NCBI GenBank assembly: GCA_036245805.1
Contig: BTRK01000003.1
Location: forward strand, 2,728,001 to 2,792,000
Length of the DNA stretch: 64,000 nt
Reading direction: 5' to 3'
Origin: Pristionchus mayeri
Taxonomy: Eukaryota; Nematoda; Chromadorea; Rhabditida; Neodiplogasteridae
Positions 31,901 to 44,300 of the stretch are shown piece by piece. The notes under the pieces were generated by a model, which was not told the DNA's origin, did no database searches, and was given only the letters and a program-made list of their open reading frames with translations. Within the stretch, counting starts at the first letter, position 1, and every line of letters begins with the position of its first letter. The position numbers and the translations under genes were made by a program.

Positions 31901-34900
31901 TCCTTCCTGCCTCGTATCCCAACGGCCTACAGAAGTGTCTACGGCCCTGATGGCGTCACCTGACTTTTCTACGGTCCAGATGACGTCGTCTTCGACCCTA
32001 CGGCCCTTACTGCGTAAAGGGCGGCCCTACGGCCCTACGGCCCTCACACTATTTCCTTGCTGCCTCGTATCCCAACGGCCTGCAGAAGTGTCTACGGCCC
32101 TGATGGCGTCACCTGACGCGTCTACGTTCCAGATGACGTCGTCTTCGACACTACGGCCCTTACTGCGTAAAGGGCGGCCCTACGGCCCTACGGCCCTCAC
32201 ACTATTTCCTTGCTGCCTCGTATCCCAACGGCCTACAGAAGTGTCTACGGCCCTGATGGCGTCACTTGACGTGTCTACGGTCCAGATGACGTCATCTTCG
32301 ACCCTACGGCCCTACGGCCCTTCGGCCCTCACATCATTTCCATGTTGCCTCGTGTCCCAACGGCCTACAGAAGTGTCTACGGCCCTGATGGCGTCATCTG
32401 ACATACTTACGGCCCTGGTGACGTCATATTCGACCCTACGGCCCTTACTGCATAAAGGACGGCCCTACGGCCCTACGGCCCTTAAATCATTTCCATGTTG
32501 CCTCGTGTCCCATCGGCCTACAGAAGTGTCTACGGCCCTGATGGCGTCATCTGACATATCTACGGCCCTGGTGACGTCATCTTCGACCCTACGCCCTTAC
32601 TGCATAAAGTACGGCCCTACGGCCCTTACATCATTTCCATGTTGCCTCGTGTCCCAACGGCCTACAGAAGTGTCTACGGCCCTGATGGCGTCATCTGACA
32701 TATCTACGGCCCTGGTGACGTCATCTTCGACCCTACGCCCTTACTGCATAAAGGGCGGCCCTACGGTCCTTACATCATTTTCATGTTGCCTCGTGTCCCA
32801 ACGGCCTACAGAAGTGTCTACGGCCCTGATGGCGCCATCTGACGTATCTACGGCCCTGATGGCGTCATCTGACGTATCTACGGCCCTGGTGACGTCATCT
32901 TCGACCCTACGGCCCTTACTGCATAAAGTACGGCCCTACGGTCCTTACATCATTTTCATGTTGCCTCGTGTCCCAACGGCCTACAGAAGTTTCTACCGCC
33001 CTGATGGCGTCATCTGGCGTATCTACGGCCCTGTTGACGTCATCTTCGACCCTACGGCCCTTACTGCGTAAAGTACGGCCCTACGGCCCTCACATCTTTT
33101 CCTTCCTGCCTCGTATCCCAACGGCCTACAGAAGTGTCTACGGCCCTGATGGCGTCACCTGACTTTTCTACGGTCCAGATGACGTCGTCTTCGACCCTAC
33201 GGCCCTTACTGCGTAAAGGGCGGCCCTATGGCCCTACGGCCCTCACACTATTTCCTTGCTGCCTCGTATCCCAACGGCCTGCAGAAGTGTCTACGGCCCT
33301 GATGGCGTCACCTGACGCGTCTACGTTCCAGATGACGTCGTCTGCGACACTACGGCCCTTACTGCGTAAAGGGCGGCCCTACGGCCCTACGGCCCTCACA
33401 CTATTTCCTTGCTGCCTCGTATCCCAACGGCCTACAGAAGTGTCTACGGCCCTGATGGCGTCACTTGACGTGTCTACGGTCCAGATGACGTCATCTTCGA
33501 CCCTACGGCCCTACGGCCCTTCGGCCCTCACATCATTTCCATGTTGCCTCGTGTCCCAACGGCCTACAGAAGTGTCTACGGCCCTGATGGCGTCATCTGA
33601 CATACTTACGGCCCTGGTGACGTCATATTCGACCCTACGGCCCTTACTGCATAAAGGGCGGCCCTACGGCCCTACGGCCCTTAAATCATTTCCATGTTGC
33701 CTCGTGTCCCATCGGCCTACAGAAGTGTCTACGGCCCTGATGGCGTCATCTGACATATCTACGGCCCTGGTGACGTCATCTTCGACCCTACGCCCTTACT
33801 GCATAAAGTACGGCCCTACGGCCCTTACATCATTTCCATGTTGCCTCGTGTCCCAACGGCCTACAGAAGTGTCTACGGCCCTGATGGCGTCATCTGACAT
33901 ATCTACGGCCCTGGTGACGTCATCTTCGACCCTACGCCCTTACTGCATAAAGGGCGGCCCTACGGTCCTTACATCATTTTCATGTTGCCTCGTGTCCCAA
34001 CGGCCTACAGAAGTGTCTACGGCCCTGATGGCGCCATCTGACGTATCTACGGCCCTGATGGCGTCATCTGACGTATCTACGGCCCTGGTGACGTCATCTG
34101 ACATATCTACGGCCCTGGTGACGTCATCTTCGACCCTACCCCTTACTGCATAAAGTACGGCCCTACGGCCCTTACATCATTTCCATGTTGCCTCGTGTCC
34201 CAACGGCCTACAGAAGTGTCTACGGCCCTGATGGCGCCATCTGACGTATCTACGGCCCTGATGGCGTCATCTGACATATCTACGGCCCTGGTGACGTCAT
34301 CTTCGACCCTACCCCTTACTGCATAAAGTACGGCCCTACGGCCCTTACATCATTTCCTTGTTGCCTCGTGTCCCAACGGCCTACAGAAGTGTCTACGGCC
34401 CTGATGGCGTCATCTGACATATCTACGGCCCTGGTGACGTCATCTTCGACCCTACGCCCTTACTGCATAAAGGGGGGCCCTACGGTCCTTACATCATTTT
34501 CATGTTGCCTCGTGTCCCAACGGCCTACAGAAGTTTCTACGGCCCTGATGGCGTCATCTGACGTATCTACGGCCCTGGTGACGTCATCTTCGACCCTACG
34601 GCCCTTACTGCATAAAGTACGGCCTTACGGTCCTTACATCATTTCCATGTTGCCTCGTGTCCCAACGGCCTACAGAAGTTTCTACGGCCCTGATGGCGTC
34701 ATCTGGCGTATCTACGGCCCTGGTGACGTCATCTTCGACCCTACGGCCCTTACTGCGTAAAGTACGGCCCTACGGCCCTACGGCCCTTACATAATTTCCT
34801 TGTTGCCTCGTGTCCCAACGGCCTACAGAAGTGTCTACGGCCCTGTTGGCGTCATCTGTCGTATCTACGGCCCTGGTGACGTCATCTTCGACCTCACGGC

Positions 34901-35035
34901 CCTCACTGCATAAAGGGCGGCCCTACGGCTCTACGGCCCTTGCATCATTTCCTTGTTGCCTCGTGTCCCAACGGCCTTCAGAAGTGTTTACAGCCCTGAT
35001 GGCGTCATCTGATCTACGGCCCTTTATGGTTGGAC
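28901..35035 (+). repeat. GC-rich 153-bp satellite, left array
   Basis: A tandem repeat of about 152-154 bp per unit; dividing the length gives about 40 units. The unit includes CATCATTTCCATGTTGCC, CCCAACGGCCTACAGAAG, TGATGGCGTCATCTGACG, GGTGACGTCATCTTCGACC, CTTACTGCATAAAGGGCGG and a variable number of CTACGGCCC. Two subfamilies alternate, one with CTCACACTATTTCCTTGCTG and CCAGATGACGTCGTC. A higher-order period of about 1080 bp is visible at 29312-31400. The frame stays open for up to 490 codons because the unit length is divisible by three. Confidence 0.95.
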
Positions 35036-35195
35036 GAAGGCCTTCTTGAAATTCAAATTCTCTAATATATGGTGAACGTAGCTCAGAAAATTCTGGCAGC
35101 CCTTACATATTGTCGATGGAGCTTACACAATTCGAACCCTCTCTTAGACAATGATATAAAATTGTCAAAAAAATATATCGACCCTTTGATAAGCC

Positions 35196-36122
35196 CGACA
35201 CTATGCAGGAACTTCTTACAACCCTCCCATACGTTCATGGTGTTCATAAAAATTTTTATCGACCACCGTCAATAAAATTATGTCGGCATATCCAGATGCC
35301 TCACCTAATTCTGAAAATTCTTTCTTTCCTCCCAGATGTGCACCGACCTGATGAAAGTTCTTTGAGATGCCTGGCGCCCGTCTTAAATTGTTTTTATATT
35401 CTCCCAGAAAATGGGACCCTTAAAAAAATTCATCGGGCTCTGAAAAATTTTGGAAGGGCTCGAGAGATGGCAGACGTCACTCAGAAATTGTTGACGGCCC
35501 TTAAAAAATTCATCGGGCTCTGAGAAATTTCGGAACGGTTTGAGAGATGGCTGACGTCACTCAGAAATTGTTTTCGACCCTTAAACAATTCATCTTGCTA
35601 TGATAAATTTCGGAAATAACGAAAAGATGGCTGACGTCACTCAGAAATTGTTGTCGACCCTTAAAAAATTCATCGGGCTATGAGAAATTTCGGAAGGGCT
35701 TGAGAGATGGCAGATGTCACTCAGAAATGTTTCATGCCCCTTAGGAAAAACATTGAGCTCTTAGACATTTCAAAGTACAGCAAAGATGACGTCACTCAGA
35801 TTTTTTTGACGACCCTTAGAAAATTCATCGGGCTCTGAGAAATTTTGGAAGGGCTCGAGAGATGACAGACGTCACTCAGAAATGTTTCATGCCCCTTAGA
35901 AAAATCATTGAGCTGTTAGACATTTCAAAGCACCGCAAAGATGACGTCACTCAGAAATTTTTGATCTTTTAAAAATTCAGACAGCTCTCATAAATGATCG
36001 ACCTCCGTCAACAAAATTCTGACGGCATATCCAGATGCCTCACCTAATTCTAAAAATTATTTCGGTCCTCCCAGATGGGCCATGACCTGCTGAAAATTAT
36101 TTCCCTTAGAAATGCCTGGCGC
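35196..36122. repeat. AT-rich inverted arm, left
   Basis: The reverse complement of 36553-37436 with substitutions and indels. Matching ends are CGACACTATGC...CCTCCCATACGTTCATGG at 35196 against CGTGAACGTCTGGGAGGG...CATAGTGTCGG near 37395-37435. The inner ends are AATGCCTGGCGC at 36122 and GCGCCAGGCATT at 36553. It contains the 80-bp tandem repeat. Confidence 0.8.
35395..35965. repeat. 80-bp AT-rich tandem repeat, left arm
   Basis: The landmark GACGTCAC recurs at 35473, 35553, 35633, 35713 (as GATGTCAC), 35788, 35868 and 35943, that is every 75-80 bp. The unit reads roughly GAGAGATGGCTGACGTCACTC, then AGAAATTGTTG, CGACCCTTAAAAAATTCATC and GGGCTCTGAGAAATTT. Confidence 0.9.
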
Positions 36123-36552
36123 TTACATTTTCTTACATTTTTTTAATGCCCCAGAAATTTGTTTGGGCTTTGAGAAATTTCAGAAGCACCTGAAAGATGG
36201 TGAAATTTTTGAAGATTCTCAGAAAATTCGTTGAGCTCTAAGAAATTCCGGAATGATCTGAGAGATGGCTAACATCTCTCAATGACTTTTGACGCTCTCA
36301 GAAATTTCAACGACTCTCATAAAATTCATCTGACTTTTATCGATGAAACTCTTACGGCTCAGATAGGCGACAATCAAGAAATTCAAATAGTTATTCTTTC
36401 ACGTCCTGAGGACAAATTTCGAGATGTTGTTTACATATTCTCAGGATCATCTGTAGTCATGATGACGATCATGTTGATGCTTTAAACGAGTCTCTAGCTT
36501 GTCTAGAAACCGAATTTTTTTAAAATTTTGAACTGAAAAATATTTAAGACGA
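36123..36552. other. Spacer between the inverted arms
   Basis: About 430 bp at the symmetry centre of the whole satellite locus (about 36.34 kb). It still resembles degenerate 80-bp units at its left side. A 67-codon ORF at 36282-36485 begins at a non-ATG codon and has no recognisable family. Confidence 0.6.
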
Positions 36553-37436
36553 GCGCCAGGCATTTCTAAGGGAAATAATTTTCAGCAGGTGGTGGCCCAT
36601 CTGGGAGGACCGAAATAATTTTTAGAATTAGGTGAGGCATCTGGATATGCCATCAGAATTTTTTTGACGGAGGCAGATCATTTATGAGAACTGTCTGAAT
36701 TTTTAAAAGGCGGCAGCGACTTTTGAAGGGCTATTCAAATTTTATGAAAGTCATCAGGCATCTCTGGAAGCCGTAACAATTCTATGAACACCGTGAACGT
36801 CTGGGAGGGTTTTTTCTCAGAGCCCGATGAATATTCTAAGGATCGTTAAAAATTTCTGAGTGACGTCAGCTATCTTTTCGTTACTTCCGAAATTTATAAT
36901 TGCCCGATGAATTTTTTAAGGGTCGTCAACAATTTCTGACTGACGTCTGCCATTTCTCGAGCCCTTCCGAAATTTATAATAGCCCGATGAATTTTTTAAG
37001 GGTCGTCAACAATTTCTGACTGACGTCTGCCATCTCACGAGCCCTTCCGAAATTTCTCAGAGCCCAATGAATTTTCTAAGGGGCATGAAACATTTTTTGA
37101 GAACCGAAGCCCAAACAAATTTCTGGGAGATTATTTTTAAAAAAATTAAGATGTGCTCCAGGCATCTCTAAGAACTTTCAGCGGGTCATGGCGCATCTGG
37201 GAAAACCGAACGCATCAGAATTAGGTGAGGCATCTGGAAATGCCGACAGAATTTTGTTGTCGGTGGTCGATCTTTTATGAGGGCCGTCTGAAATTTTTAA
37301 AAAAGGCGGCAGCGACTCTCGAAGGGCTATTCAAATTCTAAGAAGGTCATCAGGCATCTCTGGAAGCCGTAACAATTTTATGAACACCGTGAACGTCTGG
37401 GAGGGTAATAAGAATTTTCTACATAGTGTCGGACTT
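36553..37436. repeat. AT-rich inverted arm, right
   Basis: Inverted counterpart of 35196-36122. It includes two to three units of the 80-bp repeat in reverse (GGGTCGTCAACAATTTCTGA at 36920 and 37000, 80 bp apart) and a partial internal duplication of GGCAGCGACT...GGAAGCCGTAACAATT (near 36712 and 37305). Confidence 0.8.
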
Positions 37437-38358
37437 TTGCGTTTGCGTTGACAGTAAAAGCGGTTCGATCGAAATCTAGCCGCTCCCTGCATCTTTTCTG
37501 CCTCGCCTTGCCAAGGAGGGAGAGGCACATCCGAACAAGGCGATGGTCGGAGTCAAACTCAAACCGACCAACGACTCCACAGTTGACTACTCTCGCTGTG
37601 GCGGGCGCTGCAACGTAGTCAATTTGGTGGAATGCGGAGCCGTTTGGGGATCGCCAGGTCCAGATTCGACCGTGCCGTCTCTTGGGGAACGTGTTCAGGA
37701 TGCGCAGTCTGTTCCTCACGCAGAGCTCAGTGAAGCAGCGTCCGCGTGAGTTCGGTGTGGGAGAGGCAAAGTTACCGACAAATCTTTCATTGCCAGGTTC
37801 CCTCGCCACTCGACAGTTGAAGTCACCAACCAGAACTTTCATATGGCCTTTTGGGGCACTCCGCAGGGCGGTCTCAACCTGGTCTAGGAAGTCTTCATAC
37901 GCGTCGTCATCGTAGGAAGACGTAGGGGCGTAAGCGCAGACCAGGAAGAGCCGTAGGTCGGGAAGGAGCAGAGTGGCCAAACGAGGGGAGAGGCCATTGA
38001 ACACAGCTCCGCGCGCGAGTTGCGGTCGAAGCAAAAATGCCACGCCATGGGAAGCAGTGGGCCCGCCCGAGTGGTAGACTACAGTGCCTGAGGATGTAAG
38101 ATTGAACGAGGCACAACCCACAATCCTGGCTTCCTGCACTGCAACCACGTCCCACTTGATCTTGTCGAGGGCGAGTTCAAACATCTCCGACTGCTTCTCC
38201 CTTGGGCCGAGCGTCCTGGCGTTGATGGTGCCGATGTAGAAGTGGCGACCCATCGTGGCGGCGTACAACTCCCGCGTGCCAACGCGTCTGGGAGAGGGAA
38301 TCCGGGCGGGCGGAACCGGAGACGGAGAGACGAAATCGCACTCAACCGCTCGCCACAC
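37378..38358 (-). mobile_element. RTE-like non-LTR retrotransposon endonuclease fragment
   Basis: A 326-codon ORF whose residues 41-281 form an exonuclease/endonuclease/phosphatase (AP-endonuclease-like) domain. The motifs are in order: TINARTL with Asn46, VVAVQEARI with Glu76, LVCAYAP with Tyr143, VLVGDFNCRV with Asp179/Asn181, QIDYVA with Asp247 and FDSDHRLVRM with Asp271/His272. This set is the catalytic core used by RTE/BovB and related elements to nick target DNA. No reverse transcriptase follows. From about residue 308 the frame runs into the AT-rich arm sequence (37436 downward), and upstream the sequence joins the satellite near 38376. It is therefore a roughly 0.94-kb fragment, probably not a functional element, although the domain itself is unbroken. 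RTE assignment is by motif style, not by search. Confidence 0.75.
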
Positions 38359-38375
38359 ACTTCAGAACCCAGGAT

Positions 38376-41300
38376 GAGCCGTAGACACTTCTGTAGGCCG
38401 TTGGGACACGAGGCAACATGGAAATGATTTAAGGGCCGTAGGGCCGTAGGGCCGCCCTTTATGCAGTAAGGGCCGTAGGGTCGAAGATGACGTCACCAGG
38501 GCCGTAAATATACTTCTGTAGGCCGTTGGGACACGAGGCAACATGGAAATGATGTAAGGACCGTAGGGCCTTACTTTATGCAGTAAGGGCCGTATGGTCG
38601 AAGATGACGTCTCCAGGGCCGTTGATACGTCAGATGACGCCATCAGGGCCGTAGACACTTCTGTAGGCCGTTGGGACACGAGGCAACATGGAAATGATTT
38701 AAGGGCCGTAGGGCCGTAGGGCCGCCCTTTATGCAGTAAGGGCCGTAGGGTCGAAGATGACGTCACCAGGGCCGTAGATACTTCAGATGACGCCATCAGG
38801 GCCGTAGACACTTCTGTAGGCCGTTCGGACACGAGGCAACATGGAAATGATGTAAGGACCGTAGGGCCGTACTTTATGCAGTAAGGGCCGTATGGTCGAA
38901 GATGACGTCACCAGGGCCGTAGATACGAAAGAGGACGCCATCAGATCCGTAGACACTTCTGTAGGCCGATGGGACACGAGGCAACATGGAAATGATTTAA
39001 GGGCCGTAGGGCCGTACTTTATGCAGTAAGGGCGTAGGGTCGAAGATGACGTCACCAGGGCCGTAGATATGTCAGATGACGCCATCAGGGCCGTAGACAC
39101 TTCTGTAGGCCGTTGGGACACGAGGCAACATGGAAATGATTTAAGGGCCGTAGGGCCGTAGGGCCGTACTTTATGCAGTAAGGGCCGTAGGGTCGAAGAT
39201 GACGTCACCAGGGCCGTAAATATGTCAGATGACGCCATCATGACCGTAGACACTTCTGTAGGCCGTTGGGACACGAGGCAACATGGAAATGATTTAAGGG
39301 CCGTAGGGCCGTAGGGCCGTACTTTATGCAGTAAGTGCCGTAGGGTCGAAGATGACATCACCAGGGCCGAAGATACGTCAGATGACGCCATCAGGGCCGT
39401 AGACACTTCTGTAGGCCGTTGGGACCCGAGGCAACAAGGAAATGATGTAAGGGCCGTAGGGCCGTACTTTATGCAGTAAGGGCCGTAGGGTCGAAGATGA
39501 CGTCACCAGGGCCGTAGATACGTCAGATGACGCCATCAGGGCCGTAGAAACTTCTGTAGGCCGTTCGGACACGAGGCAACATGGAAATGATGTAAGGACC
39601 GTAGGGCCGTAGTGCCGCCCTTTATGATGTAAGGGCCGTAGTGTCGAAGATGACGTCACCAGGGCCGTAGATACGTCAGATGACGCCATCAGGGCCGTAG
39701 ACACTTCTGTAGGCCGTTGGGACACGAGGCAACAAGAAATGATGTAAGGGCCGTAGGGCCGTAGGGCCGTACTTTATGCAGTAAGGGCCGTAGGGTCGAA
39801 GATGACGTCACCAGGGCCGTAAATATGTCAGATGACGCCATCATGACCGTAGACACTTCTGTAGGCCGTTGGGACACGAGGCAACATGGAAATGATTTAA
39901 GGGCCGTAGGGCCGTAGGGCCGTACTTTATGCAGTAAGTGCCGTAGGGTCGAAGATGACATCACCAGGGCCGAAGATACGTCAGATGACGCCATCAGGGC
40001 CGTAGACACTTCTGTAGGCCGTTGGGACCCGAGGCAACAAGGAAATGATGTAAGGGCCATAGGGCCGTACTTTATGCAGTAAGGGCCGTAGGGTCGAAGA
40101 TGACGTCACCAGGGCCGTAGATACGTCAGATGACGCCATCAGGGCCGTAGAAACTTCTGTAGGCCGTTCGGACACGAGGCAACATGGAAATGATGTAAGG
40201 ACCGTAGGGCCGTAGTGCCGCCCTTTATGATGTAAGGGCCGTAGTGTCGAAGATGACGTCACCAGGGCCGTAGATACGTCAGATGACGCCATCAGGGCCG
40301 TAGACACTTCTGTAGGCCGTTGGGACACGAGGCAACAAGAAATGATGTAAGGGCCGTAGGGCCGTAGGGCCGCCCTTTATGCAGTAAGGGCCGTAGGGTC
40401 GAAGATGACGTCACCAGGGCCGTAGATACGTCAGATGACGCGATCAGGGCCTTATACACTTCTGTAGGCCGTTGGGACACGAGGCAACATGGAAATGGTT
40501 TAAGGGCCGTAGGGCCGTACTTTATGCAGTAAGTGCCGTAGGGTCGAAGATGACGTCACCAGGGCCGAAGATACGTCAGATGACGCCATCAGGGCCGTAG
40601 ACACTTCTGTAGTCCGTTGGGAGACGAGGCAACAAGGAAATGATGTAAGGGCCGTAGGGCCGTAGGGCCGCCCTTTATGCAGTAAGGGCCGTAGGGTCGA
40701 AGATGACGTCACCAGGGCCGTAGATACGTCAGATGACGCCATCAGGGCCGTAGAAACTTCTGTAGGCCGTTCGGACACGAGGCAACATGGAAATGATGTA
40801 AGGACCGTAGGGCCGTAGTGCCGCCCTTTATGATGTAAGGGCCGTAGTGTCGAAGATGACGTCACCAGGGCCGTAGATACGTCAGATGACGCCATCAGGG
40901 CCGTAGACACTTCTGTAGGCCGTTGGGACACGAGGCAACAAGAAATGATGTAAGGGCCGTAGGGCCGTAGGGCCGCCCTTTATGCAGTAAGGGCCGTAGG
41001 GTCGAAGATGACGTCACCAGGGCCGTAGATACGTCAGATGACGCCATCAGGGCCGTAGACACTTCTGTAGGCCGTTGGGACACGAGGCAACAAGGAAATG
41101 ATGTAAGGGCCGTAGGGCCGTAGGGCCGCCCTTTATGCAGTAAGGGCCGTAGGGTCGAAGATGACGTCACCAGGACCGTAGATACGTCAGATGACGCCAT
41201 CAGGGCCGTAGACACTTCTGTAGGCCGTTGAGACACGAGGGAACAAAGAAATGATGTAAGGGCCGTAGGGCCGTAGTGCCGCCCTTTATGATGTAAGGGC

Positions 41301-44300
41301 CGTAGTGTCGAAGATGACGTCACCAGGGCCGTAGATACGTCAGATGACGCCATCAGATCCGTAGACACTTCTGTAGGCCGATGGGACACGAGGCAACATG
41401 GAAATGATTTAAGGGCCGTAGGGCCTTAGGGCCGCCCTTTATGCAGTAAGGGCCGTAGGGTCGAAGATGACGTCACCAGGGCCGTAAATATGTCAGATGA
41501 CGCCATCAGGGCCGTAGACACTTCTGTAGGCCGTTGGGACACGAGGCAACATGGAAATGATTTAAGGGCCGTAGGGCCGTAGGGCCGTACTTTATGCAGT
41601 AAGGGCCGTAGGCTCGAAGATGACGTCACCAGGGCCGTAAATATGTCAGATGACGCCATCATGACCGTAGACACTTCTGTAGGCCGTTGGGACACGAGGC
41701 AACATGGAAATGATTTAAAGGCCGTAGGGCCGTAGGGCCGTACTTTATGCAGTAAGTGCCGTAGGGTCGAAGATGACATCACCAGGGCCGAAGATACGTC
41801 AGATGACGCCATCAGGGCCGTAGACACTTCTGTAGGCCGTTGGGACCCGAGGCAACAAGGAAATGATGTAAGGGCCGTAGGGCCGTACTTTATGCAGTAA
41901 GGGCCGTAGGGTCGAAGATGACGTCACCAGGGCCGTAGATACGTCAGATGACGCCATCAGGGCCGTAGAAACTTCTGTAGGCCGTTCGGACACGAGGCAA
42001 CATGGAAATGATGTAAGGACCGTAGGGCCGTAGTGCCGCCCTTTATGATGTAAGGGCCGTAGTGTCGAAGATGACGTCACCAGGGCCGTAAATATGTCAG
42101 ATGACGCCATCAGGGCCGTAGACACTTCTGTAGGCCGTTGGGACACGAGGCAACATGGAAATGATTTAAGGGCCGTAGGGCCGTAGGGCCGTACTTTATG
42201 CAGTAAGGGCCGTAGGCTCGAAGATGACGTCACCAGGGCCGTAAATATGTCAGATGACGCCATCATGACCGTAGACACTTCTGTAGGCCGTTGGGACACG
42301 AGGCAACATGGAAATGATTTAAAGGCCGTAGGGCCGTAGGGCCGTACTTTATGCAGTAAGTGCCGTAGGGTCGAAGATGACATCACCAGGGCCGTAGATA
42401 CGTCAGATGACGCCATCAGGGCCGTAGACACTTCTGTAGGCCGTTGGGACACGAGGCAACAAGAAATGATGTAAGGGCCGTAGGGCCGTAGGGCCGCCCT
42501 TTATGCAGTAAGGGCCGTAGGGTCGAAGATGACGTCACCAGGGCCGTAGATACGTCAGATGACGCGATCAGGGCCTTATACACTTCTGTAGGCCGTTGGG
42601 ACACGAGGCAACATGGAAATGGTTTAAGGGCCGTAGGGCCGTACTTTATGCAGTAAGTGCCGTAGGGTCGAAGATGACATCACCAGGGCCGAAGATACGT
42701 CAGATGACGCCATCAGGGCCGTAGACACTTCTGTAGTCCGTTGGGAGACGAGGCAACAAGGAAATGATGTAAGGGCCGTAGGGCCGTAGGGCCGCCCTTT
42801 ATGCAGTAAGGGCCGTAGGGTCGAAGATGACGTCACCAGGGCCGTAGATACGTCAGATGACGCCATCAGGGCCGTAGAAACTTCTGTAGGCCGTTCGGAC
42901 ACGAGGCAACATGGAAATGATGTAAGGACCGTAGGGCCGTAGTGCCGCCCTTTATGATGTAAGGGCCGTAGTGTCGAAGATGACGTCACCAGGGCCGTAG
43001 ATACGTCAGATGACGCCGTCAGGGCCGTAGACACTTCTGTAGGCCGTTGGGACACGAGGCAACAAGAAATGATGTAAGGGCCGTAGGGCCGTAGGGCCGC
43101 CCTTTATGCAGTAAGGGCCGTAGGGCCGTAGGGCCGCCCTTTATGCAGTAAGGGCCGTAGGGTCGAAGATGACGTCACCAGGGCCGTAGATACGTCAGAT
43201 GACGCCATCAGGGCCGTAGAAACTTCTGTAGGCCGTTCGGACACGAGGCAACATGGAAATGATGTAAGGACCGTAGGGCCGTAGTGCCGCCCTTTATGAT
43301 GTAAGGGCCGTAGTGTCGAAGATGACGTCACCAGGGCCGTAGATACGTCAGATGACGCCATCAGGGCCGTAGACACTTCTGTAGGCCGTTGGGACACGAG
43401 GCAACAAGAAATGATGTAAGGGCCGTAGGGCCGTAGGGCCGCCCTTTATGCAGTAAGGGCCGTAGGGTCGAAGATGACGTCACCAGGGCCGTAGATACGT
43501 CAGATGACGCCATCAGGGCCGTAGACACTTCTGTAGGCCGTTGGGACACGAGGCAACAAGGAAATGATGTAAGGGCCGTAGGGCCGTAGGGCCGCCCTTT
43601 ATGCAGTAAGGGCCGTAGGGTCGAAGATGACGTCACCAGGACCGTAGATACGTCAGATGACGCCATCAGGGCCGTAGACACTTCTGTAGGCCGTTGAGAC
43701 ACGAGGGAACAAAGAAATGATGTAAGGGCCGTAGGGCCGTAGTGCCGCCCTTTATGATGTAAGGGCCGTAGTGTCGAAGATGACGTCACCAGGGCCGTAG
43801 ATACGTCAGATGACGCCATCAGATCCGTAGACACTTCTGTAGGCCGATGGGACACGAGGCAACATGGAAATGATTTAAGGGCCGTAGGGCCTTAGGGCCG
43901 CCCTTTATGCAGTAAGGGCCGTAGGGTCGAAGATGACGTCACCAGGGCCGTAAATATGTCAGATGACGCCATCAGGGCCGTAGACACTTCTGTAGGCCGT
44001 TGGGACACGAGGCAACATGGAAATGATTTAAGGGCCGTAGGGCCGTAGGGCCGTACTTTATGCAGTAAGGGCCGTAGGCTCGAAGATGACGTCACCAGGG
44101 CCGTAAATATGTCAGATGACGCCATCATGACCGTAGACACTTCTGTAGGCCGTTGGGACACGAGGCAACATGGAAATGATTTAAAGGCCGTAGGGCCGTA
44201 GGGCCGTACTTTATGCAGTAAGTGCCGTAGGGTCGAAGATGACATCACCAGGGCCGAAGATACGTCAGATGACGCCATCAGGGCCGTAGACACTTCTGTA

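Noticed and set aside
29312..33071. Long plus-strand ORFs (313, 490, 436 codons) as protein genes
   Set aside because: They are translations of the 153-bp satellite. Length divisible by three and absence of stops in the unit explain them, and the same peptide appears in both orientations of the locus without splice or start context.
36282..36485. 67-codon ORF in the spacer between the inverted arms
   Set aside because: Non-ATG start, no family, and part of the region is degenerate 80-bp repeat.
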